Positions 35,201 through 43,121 of a stretch of 64,000 nt of DNA are shown here, one piece after another. A model generated the notes under the pieces. It worked only from the letters and a program-made list of their open reading frames with translations. It did not search any database and was not told the DNA's origin. A program made the position numbers and the translations under genes. How positions within the stretch are numbered: the stretch's first letter is position 1; every line of letters begins with the position of its first letter. Origin of the DNA: Pseudophaeobacter profundi (lineage in GTDB: Bacteria; Pseudomonadota; Alphaproteobacteria; Rhodobacterales; Rhodobacteraceae); assembly GCF_029697505.1 (NCBI RefSeq), contig NZ_JARJEF010000007.1:124001-188000 (forward strand), written 5' to 3'.

Positions 35201-35656
35201 CGGCCCCGAGATCACCACATCTGTCACCCGGTCACGCCAGGCACCACGCCGCACCGTGGGGTCGTCGGCATCCTCGGGCAGGGTGGTGATGGCATCCACC
35301 GCCGATTGCACATCATCCGCCGCCCGCGCCATATCCCAGCCCGGTTCAAAATCCAGCAGGATAGAGGCAGATCCCTCGCGCGAGGTCGCGGTGCTTTCCT
35401 CGACGCCATCCACCGCCAGAAGCGCCGGTTCCAGCGCCTGCACAATGGCACCATCCACATCTTCTGGGCCGGCCCCTTCCCAGGTGACACCGACGGTGAC
35501 ATTTTCAACAATTACATCGGGGAAAAACTGCGCCCGCATATTGGGGATGGCGGCTGCCCCCAGCAGCAACAGCACCACCAGAAACAGATTGGCCGCAGTG
35601 CGGTGGCGGGTGAAATAGCTTAGCAGGCCGCCAGCAGGGCGCGACAGATCACGCAT
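32252..35656 (-). CDS. RND-family efflux pump, inner-membrane permease
   Basis: 1134-residue AcrB/MexB-superfamily transporter: twelve transmembrane helices with two large periplasmic loops, driven by proton import. TM1 is in the N-terminal 40 residues (ANLFLVVLLLLGAAAIPNM), GIVVDDAIVVGEHADFRVR carries the TM4 Asp pair and a second block is GIIINDSIVLVTTIDEYAETRGL. It begins 3 bp after the stop of the HlyD-type adaptor, so they form one operon; no outer-membrane channel gene is linked. The substrate is unknown. Confidence 0.95.
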   Translation of the reverse strand: MRDLSRPAGGLLSYFTRHRTAANLFLVVLLLLGAAAIPNMRAQFFPDVIVENVTVGVTWEGAGPEDVDGAIVQALEPALLAVDGVEESTATSREGSASILLDFEPGWDMARAADDVQSAVDAITTLPEDADDPTVRRGAWRDRVTDVVISGPLAAGQLGLFADELVVRLFEVGVTRTTIRGLAAPRTLVEVPSSSLITHDISMSEIADAIAAEVDADPAGDVTGANTRVRTGREKRSPEEIAGIVLRNNADGSVLTIGDLAQITREGVDRKRSYFVGDNPAMSIRVDRADMGNAIAIQAKVQQVVDALQRTLPQGVTAELIRTRAERISDRLDILIDNGLMGLALVVALLFLFLNSRIAFWVAAGIPAAMFAAVALMYAAGITINMISLFGLIITLGIVVDDAIVVGEHADFRVRRLGEDPMQAAENAARRMAMPVFAATLTTIIAFFGLTAIGGRFGDLIRDIPFTVIAVLAASLAECFLILPHHMAHALTHAQKQHWYDWPNRIVNRGFRWVRDHLFRRLMALVVRARYVVLAGAVTILASQMALFISNEVQWRFFNAPERGSVTGNFAMVEGATRADTVAMMQEMQRAAAATGAAFASRYGGVDPVNFVIAEVGGNAGRGLSGVEAKDTDLLGGLSIELIDADLRPEYSSFAYVAALQEEVVHHPLVETVSFRSWRSGPGGDALDVQFYGADVQVLKRASQDLKTALLRYPEVSAVEDNLAYDKEEVVLELTPQGQALNFTIDSLGRALRARLNGIEAATYPEGPRSAEIRVELPRDELSADFLERTLMRTPSGIYVPLADIVSVTQRTGFSTVRRENGIRVISVTGDISEDDPTRAAEITKALEEEILPDIASRLQVEWRLSGLSEQESDFLSDAGTGLILCLAGIYLVLAWIFASWTRPLVVMAIIPFGLVGTIWGHYVWDVPLSMFTVIGLLGMTGIIINDSIVLVTTIDEYAETRGLVPSIVDGAADRLRPVMLTTLTTVLGLAPLMYESSQQAQFLKPTVITLVFGLGFGMFLVLLVVPALVAIQQDAVRPLTALRRALRGGRQAGLHWLMLAVGFVQVGWLAATLGWTMARGTILPLLRDLLPGLAAFDPLRAALLLALGGIAVLTVLAYLIAALGYGMRLRRQV

Positions 35657-35659
35657 GGA

Positions 35660-37132
35660 TCAGCCCCCCATCCGCGATTCGATCCTGTTGACCAGCGCGC
35701 TTGGCACCTGCTCCTTGGCCAGTGCCGCCAGCATCCGTTGCTTATCGGCAGCGGGCAGCTGGTCGCTGCCTTCAATGGCCAGAACAAGCGCGGCGCGGCG
35801 TTCATCAGACAGCTTGATCATGTCCGGCGCCTGACGGGGCGCCTGGGTGGTTTCAAGCGCCGCCCCCTGACGCAGGGGCCGCACCCGAATGCCGGCCCCC
35901 AAGAGCGGCGTGCGCCCGACCACCACCTGACGCCCGGCAAGGCCCGCGCCCTGGATCAACACATCGTCGCCCTGGCGGCGCAGCAATTCAACCGGCAGCG
36001 CTTCCAGTCGCTCATCGGGCCCCAGCACCAGGACGGTGCCATCTGCCCCCAGCGCCGAAGAGGGCACCCGCGCCACCGCCGCGATGGGCGGTTCGCTAAC
36101 CTTCACAGTGACAAAATCCCCCGGCTTGAAACCCGGCGCATTGGCCAGGCTGGCATAGAGCAGACGCCCGGTCTGCCCATCCCCCGCCGCGCCACTGGCG
36201 CGTGACAATTGGCCCACGGCCTCTAGCCCCGCTCCCGCCGCATCCAGCGTGACGCGCACCGGGGCCTGCAACAGCGCACCTTCTGCGTCCAGCAGCCGGG
36301 CATATTGCAGGGTAGAAACCCGAAAAGAGACCTCCAACAGATCCGCATCTACCAGCTCTGCCAATTTTTCATTCACCGTGACCAGCCGCCCCTCGACCAG
36401 TGTGACCGCCTGCAAAATAGCGTCGAAACCCGCCCGCAGGGTGGTGTCTGCCAGATCGCGTTGAGCCGTCTCCAGGGCGATCTGGGCGCGCGCCACACGA
36501 GTGGCAGCCTGATCAACGCGCGCCTCGGCCTGACTGACGGCCTGGCGACGCGAAATCACCGTCTGACGGGCCTGAACTGCGGTCAGTTCGGCGGCCTCTA
36601 CTGCGGCTGTGGTGCCGACACCGCGGTCTTGCAGATCCAGCTGCCGCTGGTGGGCGCGCGCACGCAGCTGTGCCTGGTCCTGGGTGGCTTCCAGCTCATC
36701 ATTGGCGAGGATCAGGTCACGCCCCGCATCCCGTTCCTCGGCGCGCGCATCCAGCATATCGGTCTTGGCCTGATCCAGTGCCGCCTGCGCATCCGAGGGA
36801 TCGATCTGTATCAGCACCTCACCGGCGCGCACCCGCCCCCCTTCGACAAAGCGTTCTGACAGTTGGATGACCCGCCCGCCCTGGGCGCTACGCAGTTCCA
36901 GGCGGCGGCGGCTGTCGATGCGGCCAAAAGCGGTCAGCTCGGGGGTGACCTCTTGCAGGTCTGCCGTCACCAGATTCACCGCAAAGATCCGTTCCCGCGC
37001 CGGGGGGGTATGCGGCTCGGCGCCCATGCGCTGTTGCACCGCAGAGACCACCATCTGCCCGGCATAAAGCACCAAGGCCGCCGTCACCGCCGTCAGAAAC
37101 AACCCCATCAAACTATGCCGCAAAAAGCGCAT
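35660..37132 (-). CDS. RND efflux periplasmic adaptor (HlyD/MFP)
   Basis: 490 residues. A signal anchor (FLRHSLMGLFLTAVTAALVLYAGQMVV), a barrel-sandwich hybrid domain split by a long coiled-coil hairpin (about 110-225), then the beta-barrel domain (SFRVSTLQYARLLDAEG). The ~60-residue C-terminal tail, rich in Gln/Arg and ending in IESRMGG, is unusual. It links the inner-membrane pump to an outer-membrane channel. The ATG at 37132 has AAGGGG about 9 bases upstream. First gene of the pump operon. Confidence 0.93.
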   Translation of the reverse strand: MRFLRHSLMGLFLTAVTAALVLYAGQMVVSAVQQRMGAEPHTPPARERIFAVNLVTADLQEVTPELTAFGRIDSRRRLELRSAQGGRVIQLSERFVEGGRVRAGEVLIQIDPSDAQAALDQAKTDMLDARAEERDAGRDLILANDELEATQDQAQLRARAHQRQLDLQDRGVGTTAAVEAAELTAVQARQTVISRRQAVSQAEARVDQAATRVARAQIALETAQRDLADTTLRAGFDAILQAVTLVEGRLVTVNEKLAELVDADLLEVSFRVSTLQYARLLDAEGALLQAPVRVTLDAAGAGLEAVGQLSRASGAAGDGQTGRLLYASLANAPGFKPGDFVTVKVSEPPIAAVARVPSSALGADGTVLVLGPDERLEALPVELLRRQGDDVLIQGAGLAGRQVVVGRTPLLGAGIRVRPLRQGAALETTQAPRQAPDMIKLSDERRAALVLAIEGSDQLPAADKQRMLAALAKEQVPSALVNRIESRMGG

Positions 37133-37248
37133 GCCTATTTCCCCTTGGTGGCGGCAGATCACTCTGGCTACCGTTTTCATTCTACCTGATCGGACGCTTA
37201 CCGTATCGCTGGCCACATGAGGTGCCTATGACCAAACGCAGCAGCGCG

Positions 37249-37791
37249 CTACTTCCGTCGTTGGGTTTCGCTCAAACGGGGCATTATTTCCACAAAATTG
37301 CAGGGCCGGTGGCGATAATCCAACTGAAACGCCAAAATTTCATCCCAACCATCCTTGCAGGCACCGGGGCTGCCCGGCAGCGCAAACAGGTAGGTCCCGC
37401 CCGCGACACCACCCGTCGCACGCGACTGCACCGCAGAGGTGCCGATCTTTTTCATAGACACAATGGTAAAGACCGTGCCGAAGGCCTCGATCTCTTTTTC
37501 ATAGACATCCCTGTGCGCCTCTACCGTGACATCGCGACCGGTCAATCCGGTGCCACCGGTGGAGATTACCACATCGACACCGGGATCGGCGATCCAGGCG
37601 CGCAGCTGGGCGGCGATTTCGCTGCGTTCATCGGCCAGGATCTTGCGATCCGCCAACAGATGCCCCGCCGCCTGCAGACGATCCACCAGCACCTGACCAG
37701 AACGGTCCTCGGCCAGGCTGCGACTGTCCGAGACGGTCAGGATGGCTATGCGGACCGGAATAAAGTCCAGGGTTTCGTCGATACGTGACAT
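37249..37791 (-). CDS. moaB: Molybdenum cofactor biosynthesis protein B
   Basis: 180-residue MoaB/MogA-like protein that adenylates molybdopterin before Mo insertion. [17 protein letters not shown] and [17 protein letters not shown] are the signature motifs, followed by [33 protein letters not shown]. The ATG at 37791 has AGAGGG just upstream. It is separate from the fdhD-mobA-mobB-moeA and moaE-moaD groups in this window and lies 48 bp after the uracil-DNA glycosylase homologue on the same strand. Confidence 0.95.
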   Translation of the reverse strand: MSRIDETLDFIPVRIAILTVSDSRSLAEDRSGQVLVDRLQAAGHLLADRKILADERSEIAAQLRAWIADPGVDVVISTGGTGLTGRDVTVEAHRDVYEKEIEAFGTVFTIVSMKKIGTSAVQSRATGGVAGGTYLFALPGSPGACKDGWDEILAFQLDYRHRPCNFVEIMPRLSETQRRK

Positions 37792-37838
37792 CTCGGCCCT
37801 CTTGTGTGTTGCGACACGCGCCATGCGATGCGCAGCGG

Positions 37839-38639
37839 CTAGCCCTGTTCAGCACTGGCCAGACGCGCCTTCAGTTCCAATAGATCTGCCCAGGCGCTGG
37901 ATTTCAACGCCGGTTGGCCCAGCAGGGCGGTTGGGTGCTGCATCGGCAGCACCATCTTGCCCCAGGCCTGCCCCCACTGCCCCCGCAGCCGCGAGATGCC
38001 GCGTTTGCCCAGAACGGCCTGACAGCTGGTATTGCCCATCAGCAGCAGAATCTCCGGCTGCGCCAATTCGACATGACGCTGCAGAAACGGCACCATCATC
38101 GCAACCTCATCACCAGAGGGATCCCGCCCCTGCGGTGGCCGCCAGGGCAGCACATTGGCCAGATAGACCGTCTTGTCGCGCCCCAGATCGATGGCGGCCA
38201 GCATCCGGTCCAGCAAATCGCCCGCCGGACCCGCAAAGGGTCGGCCGGCGCGGTCTTCTTCGCGATCGGGGGCCTCGGCAATGATCATCACCCGCGCGCC
38301 GGGCTGGCCATCGGCAAAGACCAGATTGCGGGCGCCGCGCTTCAAATCGCAGTGAGGGAAATCCGCCAGCGCCACCCGCAGCGCCGCCAGGTCCGGCGCG
38401 GCCCGGGCGCAGCTGCGCGCCACCGCAACCGGGTCTACCGGTTTGGGCTTAGGCGGCAGCGGCGGCGGGCTGCCGGGCTTTTGTGCCTCACCTGCACGGC
38501 CGGTGATTGGGGCCTTGGCGGCCGGGGCGGCCAGCTCATAGCGGTTAACGGGCGTCTCGCACAGCGCCTCGGTGGCGCCAAGCTCCACCTGCCACTCCAA
38601 CAGCGCTTTTGCGCTCCAATAATCTATTGCCGATTCCAT
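37839..38639 (-). CDS. Uracil-DNA glycosylase family 4-like, Fe-S ligands mostly lost
   Basis: 266 residues. The C-terminal 175 residues match family-4 uracil-DNA glycosylases: motif A AEAPDREEDRAGRPFAGPAG, NVLPWRPPQGR, LLLMGNTSCQAVLG and the HP motif MQHPTALL. The N-terminal 75 residues are Pro-rich and variable. Of the four Fe-S cysteines only Cys97 (CDLK for CxxC) remains; NV-LPW and the next site (EVAMMVPFL) lack cysteine. Such cluster-free forms are, to my knowledge, common in this clade. Cys205 (NTSC) is elsewhere in the fold. It would excise uracil from DNA; activity is unproven. Confidence 0.85.
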   Translation of the reverse strand: MESAIDYWSAKALLEWQVELGATEALCETPVNRYELAAPAAKAPITGRAGEAQKPGSPPPLPPKPKPVDPVAVARSCARAAPDLAALRVALADFPHCDLKRGARNLVFADGQPGARVMIIAEAPDREEDRAGRPFAGPAGDLLDRMLAAIDLGRDKTVYLANVLPWRPPQGRDPSGDEVAMMVPFLQRHVELAQPEILLLMGNTSCQAVLGKRGISRLRGQWGQAWGKMVLPMQHPTALLGQPALKSSAWADLLELKARLASAEQG

Positions 38640-38766
38640 GGCCCAAGCTACCCCGCCAAGCGAGTAAGCGGAACACCCCTAATGCAGGCAGGTGCAGCCG
38701 CAGTGACGCAGCCGGACCTGCGGTGATTTGGCCGGGGGCAGCCACAATCAAACCCGCCTATCGACC

Positions 38767-38795
38767 TTGCCCCAAAAGGCCTTGCTGCCTATAAG
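38767..38795 (+). promoter_or_regulatory. Predicted sigma-70 promoter of pyrB
   Basis: TTGCCC (38767-38772) and TATAAG (38790-38795) are 17 bp apart, ending 29 bp before the pyrB start. No pyrimidine-controlled attenuator is obvious in the short leader. Confidence 0.5.
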
Positions 38796-38824
38796 GTGCG
38801 ACAAACAGAGCGGAGCCTGCCCAG

Positions 38825-39808
38825 ATGTCTTCCCCCACCTCTCCCCCCCTCTCTCCTACCGGTTTTGGCCACCGCCATCTTTTGGGGATCGAGCCGCTCA
38901 AACCGCATGAGATCACCGCAATTCTGGATCTCGCCGACAGCTATGTCGATCTGAACCGCCGCCCCGAGAAACACTCGGACGCCTTGGCGGGTCTCACCCA
39001 GATCAACATGTTCTTTGAAAACTCCACCCGCACCCAGGCGAGCTTTGAGATTGCCGGCAAACGTCTGGGCGCGGATGTGATGAATATGGCGATGCAGGCC
39101 TCGTCGATCAAAAAGGGCGAGACCCTGATTGATACCGCGATGACGCTGAACGCCATGCACCCCGATCTGCTGGTGGTGCGCCATCCCCATTCCGGCGCGG
39201 TGGACCTGCTGGCGCAAAAGGTCAACTGCGCGGTGCTGAACGCCGGCGACGGACGCCACGAGCACCCAACCCAGGCGCTGCTGGATGCCCTGACGATACG
39301 GCGCGCCAAGGGCCGCCTGCACCGGCTCAATATCGCCATCTGCGGCGATGTCGCCCATAGCCGTGTGGCGCGCTCTAACCTGATCCTGCTGGGCAAGATG
39401 GAAAACCGCATCCGCCTGATTGGCCCGCCAACCCTGGTGCCTGGCCAGTTCGCTGAATTTGGCGCTGAAATCTACGACGACATGCGCGAAGGTCTGAAAG
39501 ACGTCGATGTGGTAATGATGCTGCGCCTGCAAAAAGAGCGGATGGACGGCGGGTTCATCCCATCAGAACGCGAATATTTCCACCGCTACGGGCTGGACGC
39601 CGAAAAACTGTCGCATGCCAAACCCGATGCCATTGTCATGCATCCCGGCCCGATGAACCGCGGTGTTGAAATTGACGGCACCCTGGCGGATGACATCAAC
39701 CGCTCGGTCATTCAGGAACAGGTGGAAATGGGCGTTGCCGTCCGCATGGCCGCAATGGATCTTTTGGCCCAGAACCTGCGCGCCGAGCGCAGCGCCACCG
39801 CCGACTGA
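38825..39808 (+). CDS. pyrB: Aspartate carbamoyltransferase catalytic chain
   Basis: Makes carbamoyl-aspartate, the committed step of pyrimidine synthesis. 327 residues with [13 protein letters not shown] (carbamoyl-phosphate site), [11 protein letters not shown], and the aspartate-domain motifs [16 protein letters not shown] and [12 protein letters not shown]. First gene of a plus-strand run with two small membrane proteins, a dihydroorotase homologue and plsY. No pyrI regulatory subunit is present, so if it needs a partner the dihydroorotase homologue is the candidate. Confidence 0.97.
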   Translation: MSSPTSPPLSPTGFGHRHLLGIEPLKPHEITAILDLADSYVDLNRRPEKHSDALAGLTQINMFFENSTRTQASFEIAGKRLGADVMNMAMQASSIKKGETLIDTAMTLNAMHPDLLVVRHPHSGAVDLLAQKVNCAVLNAGDGRHEHPTQALLDALTIRRAKGRLHRLNIAICGDVAHSRVARSNLILLGKMENRIRLIGPPTLVPGQFAEFGAEIYDDMREGLKDVDVVMMLRLQKERMDGGFIPSEREYFHRYGLDAEKLSHAKPDAIVMHPGPMNRGVEIDGTLADDINRSVIQEQVEMGVAVRMAAMDLLAQNLRAERSATAD

Positions 39809-39812
39809 CGCC

Positions 39813-40349
39813 ATGCAGACTGCGCTGCATATCCCCGCCTCCGAGCGCGGCGTGATCCGGGTCTTCGACCTGCAGATGCCCCCCGAACAGGCCCGGTTTC
39901 TGCGCGAACCCGGTGCGCTGGCGCAGGTTCTGGGGATTGCTGAAATTGACCTGACGCATGTGGAAATCTTCCCGGTCTCTGATCTCGAAGAGCTTGGCCT
40001 GCCCGGATATCTGACCCAGGGCTGCGGCGTGCCGCAGGCCGAGGTCGCACCGGATCTGGCGGCGCTGCGGGCGCTGTCCGGCTATGTGCTGCTGCTGCGC
40101 TCGCGGGCTTTTGGCGGCACGGCCACCCGGCTGACCCCGGCAGATCAAATCCGCCTTGTGGCCTGCTATGGCGAACCGGAAACCCAATGGAGCGCCCCGC
40201 CGATGCCCCCGCCCGACAGCAGCAAGCCCTATTCTGCCGCCAAACCACCGCCGCGGGCCGCCCGCGATCAGGCCCGGCGCATTGGGGCCAGCTTCTTTGC
40301 CGTGGTGATGGGCCTGATTGTGCTGATCCTCTATGTTCTGGTGTTCTGA
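39813..40349 (+). CDS. Unknown protein with C-terminal membrane anchor (178 aa)
   Basis: I do not recognise a family. A soluble N-terminal part (about 1-120), with DLTHVEIFPVSDLEELGLPGYLTQGCG and ATRLTPADQIRLVACYGE, is followed by a Pro-rich linker (125-145), a basic stretch (RAARDQARR) and one transmembrane helix at the very end (FFAVVMGLIVLILYVLVF), so it is probably tail-anchored in the inner membrane. It starts 4 bp after the pyrB stop and sits between pyrB and the dihydroorotase homologue. Confidence 0.8.
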   Translation: MQTALHIPASERGVIRVFDLQMPPEQARFLREPGALAQVLGIAEIDLTHVEIFPVSDLEELGLPGYLTQGCGVPQAEVAPDLAALRALSGYVLLLRSRAFGGTATRLTPADQIRLVACYGEPETQWSAPPMPPPDSSKPYSAAKPPPRAARDQARRIGASFFAVVMGLIVLILYVLVF

Positions 40350-40350
40350 A

Positions 40351-40746
40351 ATGAATGTGATCGAATTCAACCCCAACCGCAGCGCCTATGTCACCGCCCA
40401 TGCCTGGATGGCCGCAATTGCCATGGTGGCCGGAATGGTGATCCTCTGGGCCGTTGGCAATCCCCATGTCTGGACCGGAGCCATCGGCGGGCTTGGCGCC
40501 ATCGGCCTGCGGGGCTGGTATATGATGAGCGAGGAACTGGCGGTTACCTGGCGGGTTGAGAACAGGGTGCTGACTGGCCCTGCCGAACGCCGGGTGCCGC
40601 TGGATCAGATCGAAACGATCAAGACCATGGGATCCTATGTGCAGGTCATCACCAAGGGCGGTGACAAGCACCTGATCAAATATCAATCGTCGCCCAGCAC
40701 CACCGTCGCTGCCCTACATCACGCCATCGAAAGGCCCGTTGCATGA
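40351..40746 (+). CDS. Small membrane protein with PH-like domain (131 aa)
   Basis: Two hydrophobic segments near the N-terminus (about 14-35 and 39-57) followed by a short beta-rich domain, ELAVTWRVENRVLTGPAERRVPLDQIETIKTMGSYVQVITKGG, which looks like the bacterial PH-domain proteins (inference). Start ATG lies 1 bp after the previous stop and its own stop overlaps the next gene (ATGA), so the genes are tightly coupled. Confidence 0.8.
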   Translation: MNVIEFNPNRSAYVTAHAWMAAIAMVAGMVILWAVGNPHVWTGAIGGLGAIGLRGWYMMSEELAVTWRVENRVLTGPAERRVPLDQIETIKTMGSYVQVITKGGDKHLIKYQSSPSTTVAALHHAIERPVA

Positions 40747-42053
40747 CCCTTCTTTTTATCAACGCCCGCCTGATTGATCCCGAAGCCGGCACCGACAGCC
40801 TTGGCGCGCTGCTGGTTCAGGACGGTACCATTACCGAAGTCCTGCCTGCGGGCACGGAGCCCGGGCAACTGTTTCGTGCGCGAAACATTGACACCAACAG
40901 TGTCGAAATCATCGACTGTGATGGCAAATGCCTTGCGCCCGGCATTGTTGATATCGGCGTCAAGGTCTGCGAACCGGGCGAACGCCACAAGGAAAGCTAC
41001 AAGACCGCGGGCCTCGCGGCGGCGGCTGGCGGGGTCACCACCATCGTCACCCGCCCCGATACCGCCCCCGCCATCGACAGCCCGGAAACGCTGGAGTTTG
41101 TCACCCGCCGCGCCCAGGCGGATGCCCCGGTGCATGTGCTGCCCATGGCGGCGCTGACCAAGGGGCGCGACGGGCGCGAGATGACCGAAATCGGTTTTCT
41201 GATGGATGCCGGCGCGGTGGCCTTTTCCGATTGCGACCATGTGGTGAGCAACACCAAGGTGTTTTCGCGCGCGCTGACCTATGCGCGCTCTTGCGGGGCG
41301 CTGGTGATTGCCCATCCGCAGGAACCGCTGCTCAGCGCCGGGGCTGCGGCCACCTCGGGCAAATTCGCGGCGCTGCGCGGGCTGCCTGCGGTGTCGCCGA
41401 TGGCAGAACGTATGGGGCTTGATCGTGACATTGCGCTGCTGGAAATGACCGGGGCCAAATACCATGCCGACCAGATCACCACCGCCCGCGCCCTGCCTGC
41501 GCTGGAACGGGCCAAGGCAAACGGGCTGGACATCACCGCCGGCACCTCGATCCACCATCTGACCCTGAACGAGCTGGACGTGGCGGACTATCGCACCTTT
41601 TTCAAGGTAAAGCCGCCCCTGCGCAGCGAGGACGACCGGCTGGCGGTAGCCGAAGCGGTGCGCACCGGGCTGATCGACACGATTTCCTCGATGCATACGC
41701 CGCAGGACGAAGAAAGCAAGCGCCTGCCCTTTGAAGAGGCGGCGGCAGGGGCCGTGGCGCTGGAGACATTGCTTCCGGCTGCGATGCGGCTCTATCATGC
41801 GGATCTTTTGGACCTGCCCACCCTGTTCCGGGCCCTTGCCCTGAACCCGGCCAAACGGCTTGGCCTGGCCTCTGGGCGGCTGGCGGCCGGGGCTCCGGCC
41901 GATCTGGTGCTGTTTGATCCGGACATGCCCTTTGTGATGGATCGGTTCCAGTTGAAGTCAAAATCGCAAAATACCCCCTATGATGGCCAGCGCATGCAGG
42001 GCAGGGTGCTGGCAACCTATGTCACCGGTGCGCCGGTATACCGGAGAGACTGA
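40743..42053 (+). CDS. Dihydroorotase-like protein lacking metal ligands
   Basis: 436-residue amidohydrolase fold, closest to class-I dihydroorotase. The metal HxH is replaced: residues 70-75 read DIGVKV where DxHxH is expected (Gly72, Lys74). The HVS-type His is Gln245 (YHADQITT) and the Asp of the DHAPH motif is Met317 (SMHTPQ). His191 and a PPLR substrate loop remain. It is therefore probably non-catalytic, like the PyrC' protein of Pseudomonas that supports aspartate carbamoyltransferase assembly; an active PyrC should be encoded elsewhere. It overlaps the preceding gene by four bases and plsY by one. Confidence 0.9.
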   Translation: MTLLFINARLIDPEAGTDSLGALLVQDGTITEVLPAGTEPGQLFRARNIDTNSVEIIDCDGKCLAPGIVDIGVKVCEPGERHKESYKTAGLAAAAGGVTTIVTRPDTAPAIDSPETLEFVTRRAQADAPVHVLPMAALTKGRDGREMTEIGFLMDAGAVAFSDCDHVVSNTKVFSRALTYARSCGALVIAHPQEPLLSAGAAATSGKFAALRGLPAVSPMAERMGLDRDIALLEMTGAKYHADQITTARALPALERAKANGLDITAGTSIHHLTLNELDVADYRTFFKVKPPLRSEDDRLAVAEAVRTGLIDTISSMHTPQDEESKRLPFEEAAAGAVALETLLPAAMRLYHADLLDLPTLFRALALNPAKRLGLASGRLAAGAPADLVLFDPDMPFVMDRFQLKSKSQNTPYDGQRMQGRVLATYVTGAPVYRRD

Positions 42054-42658
42054 TGCCCCTGATTGAAAGTGCCGCCGCCATCCTGATGCTCTGGGCCGTG
42101 ATTGGCTATCTCTTGGGGTCGATCCCCTTTGGGCTGGTGCTGACGCGCGCCATGGGGCTGGGCAATCTGCGCGAGATCGGTTCGGGCAATATCGGCACCA
42201 CCAACGTGCTGCGCACCGGCAGCAAGGCCGCCGCGGCAGCGACATTGATCCTGGATGGCGGCAAGGGCGCGGCGGCGGTGCTATTGGCCCGTGCTTTGGC
42301 CGGCGAGGATGCGGCGCAGCTGGCCGGGCTGATGGCCTTTGTCGGACATTGTTTCCCAGTCTGGCTAAAATTCAAGGGTGGCAAAGGAGTCGCAACTTTT
42401 CTCGGGTTGATGCTTGCCCTGGCCTGGCCGGTGGGCATTGCCTGCTGCCTGAGCTGGGTTGCGGCCGCGGCGGTCAGCCGGATTTCATCGCTCAGTGCCT
42501 TGGTCGCCGCACTGGCTGCCCCGATCTGGGCCTACCTGTTGCACTATCAATCCAGCATGGCACTGGCAGTCCTGCTGGCGGTGATCGTCTTTTGGCGCCA
42601 TAGCGCCAATATCACCCGGCTGCGCACAGGCATGGAACCCCGCATTGGTCAAAAGTGA
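42053..42658 (+). CDS. plsY: Glycerol-3-phosphate acyltransferase PlsY
   Basis: Transfers an acyl group from acyl-phosphate to glycerol-3-phosphate at the inner membrane, the first step of phospholipid synthesis. 201 residues, about five helices. The three conserved motifs are GSGNIGTTNVLR, LDGGKGAAAV and GHCFPVWLKFKGGKGVATFLG. It is coupled to the dihydroorotase homologue (one-base overlap), so lipid and pyrimidine genes share this transcript. Confidence 0.97.
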   Translation: MPLIESAAAILMLWAVIGYLLGSIPFGLVLTRAMGLGNLREIGSGNIGTTNVLRTGSKAAAAATLILDGGKGAAAVLLARALAGEDAAQLAGLMAFVGHCFPVWLKFKGGKGVATFLGLMLALAWPVGIACCLSWVAAAAVSRISSLSALVAALAAPIWAYLLHYQSSMALAVLLAVIVFWRHSANITRLRTGMEPRIGQK

Positions 42659-42758
42659 CTGCCCCCTGCGGCCCGCCCCCTGAAACGGTCAGAGGCCGCT
42701 CGCAGAAAACCGACGCGCATCGGCCCCGGCAGGCGCGGGGGTCACTGGCCTGTGGACG

Positions 42759-43121
42759 TCACGGGATAAGCCGCTCCAGACCACGGCCATTGGCCCAGGT
42801 ACCGTGCAACTCGCCACTGGGCATGCGCAGATAAACCACCGGGTATTTCTGCCCCCAATCAATCCAGATCACATCGCCGTTGCGACTGCCCTTGCCCGTA
42901 TAGCGCTGATTGGCCACCTGCCATTCCACAACCAGCGCCTCGGCAGTGCCGCTTATCTGCACCCTGCCGCTGTAGGCGCTGCCATCGGGATTGCGCCCCT
43001 CGGCGCGGTAGCTGCCTGTAACGCTTTGGGCGCGCGCCAAATCGGGCCAAGACAGCAGAGAGAGCGTCAAGAGCGCGGACAGGCCGCCCATAACACTGCG
43101 TCGGGTAGATAGATGTGCCAT
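42759..43121 (-). CDS. Exported protein of unknown function (120 aa)
   Basis: N-terminal signal MAHLSTRRSVMGGLSALLTLSLLSWPDLARA, with a twin-arginine-like STRRSVMGG, cleaved near ARAQS. The mature part is a short beta-rich domain: VTGSYRAEGRNPDGSAYSGRVQISG, VEWQVANQRYTGKGSRNGDVIWIDWG and LHGTWANGRGLERLIP. I recognise no family with certainty; it resembles small lipocalin-like secreted proteins. AGGAGA lies 8 bases before the ATG. Convergent with plsY. Confidence 0.78.
   Translation of the reverse strand: MAHLSTRRSVMGGLSALLTLSLLSWPDLARAQSVTGSYRAEGRNPDGSAYSGRVQISGTAEALVVEWQVANQRYTGKGSRNGDVIWIDWGQKYPVVYLRMPSGELHGTWANGRGLERLIP

Noticed and set aside
34430-35623. Long plus-strand frame opposite the RND permease
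   Set aside because: High-GC antisense shadow; His/Gln/Arg-rich with no domain.
32252-37132. Complete tripartite drug-efflux operon
   Set aside because: Only adaptor and permease are present; no TolC-like gene is adjacent, so I describe two components only.
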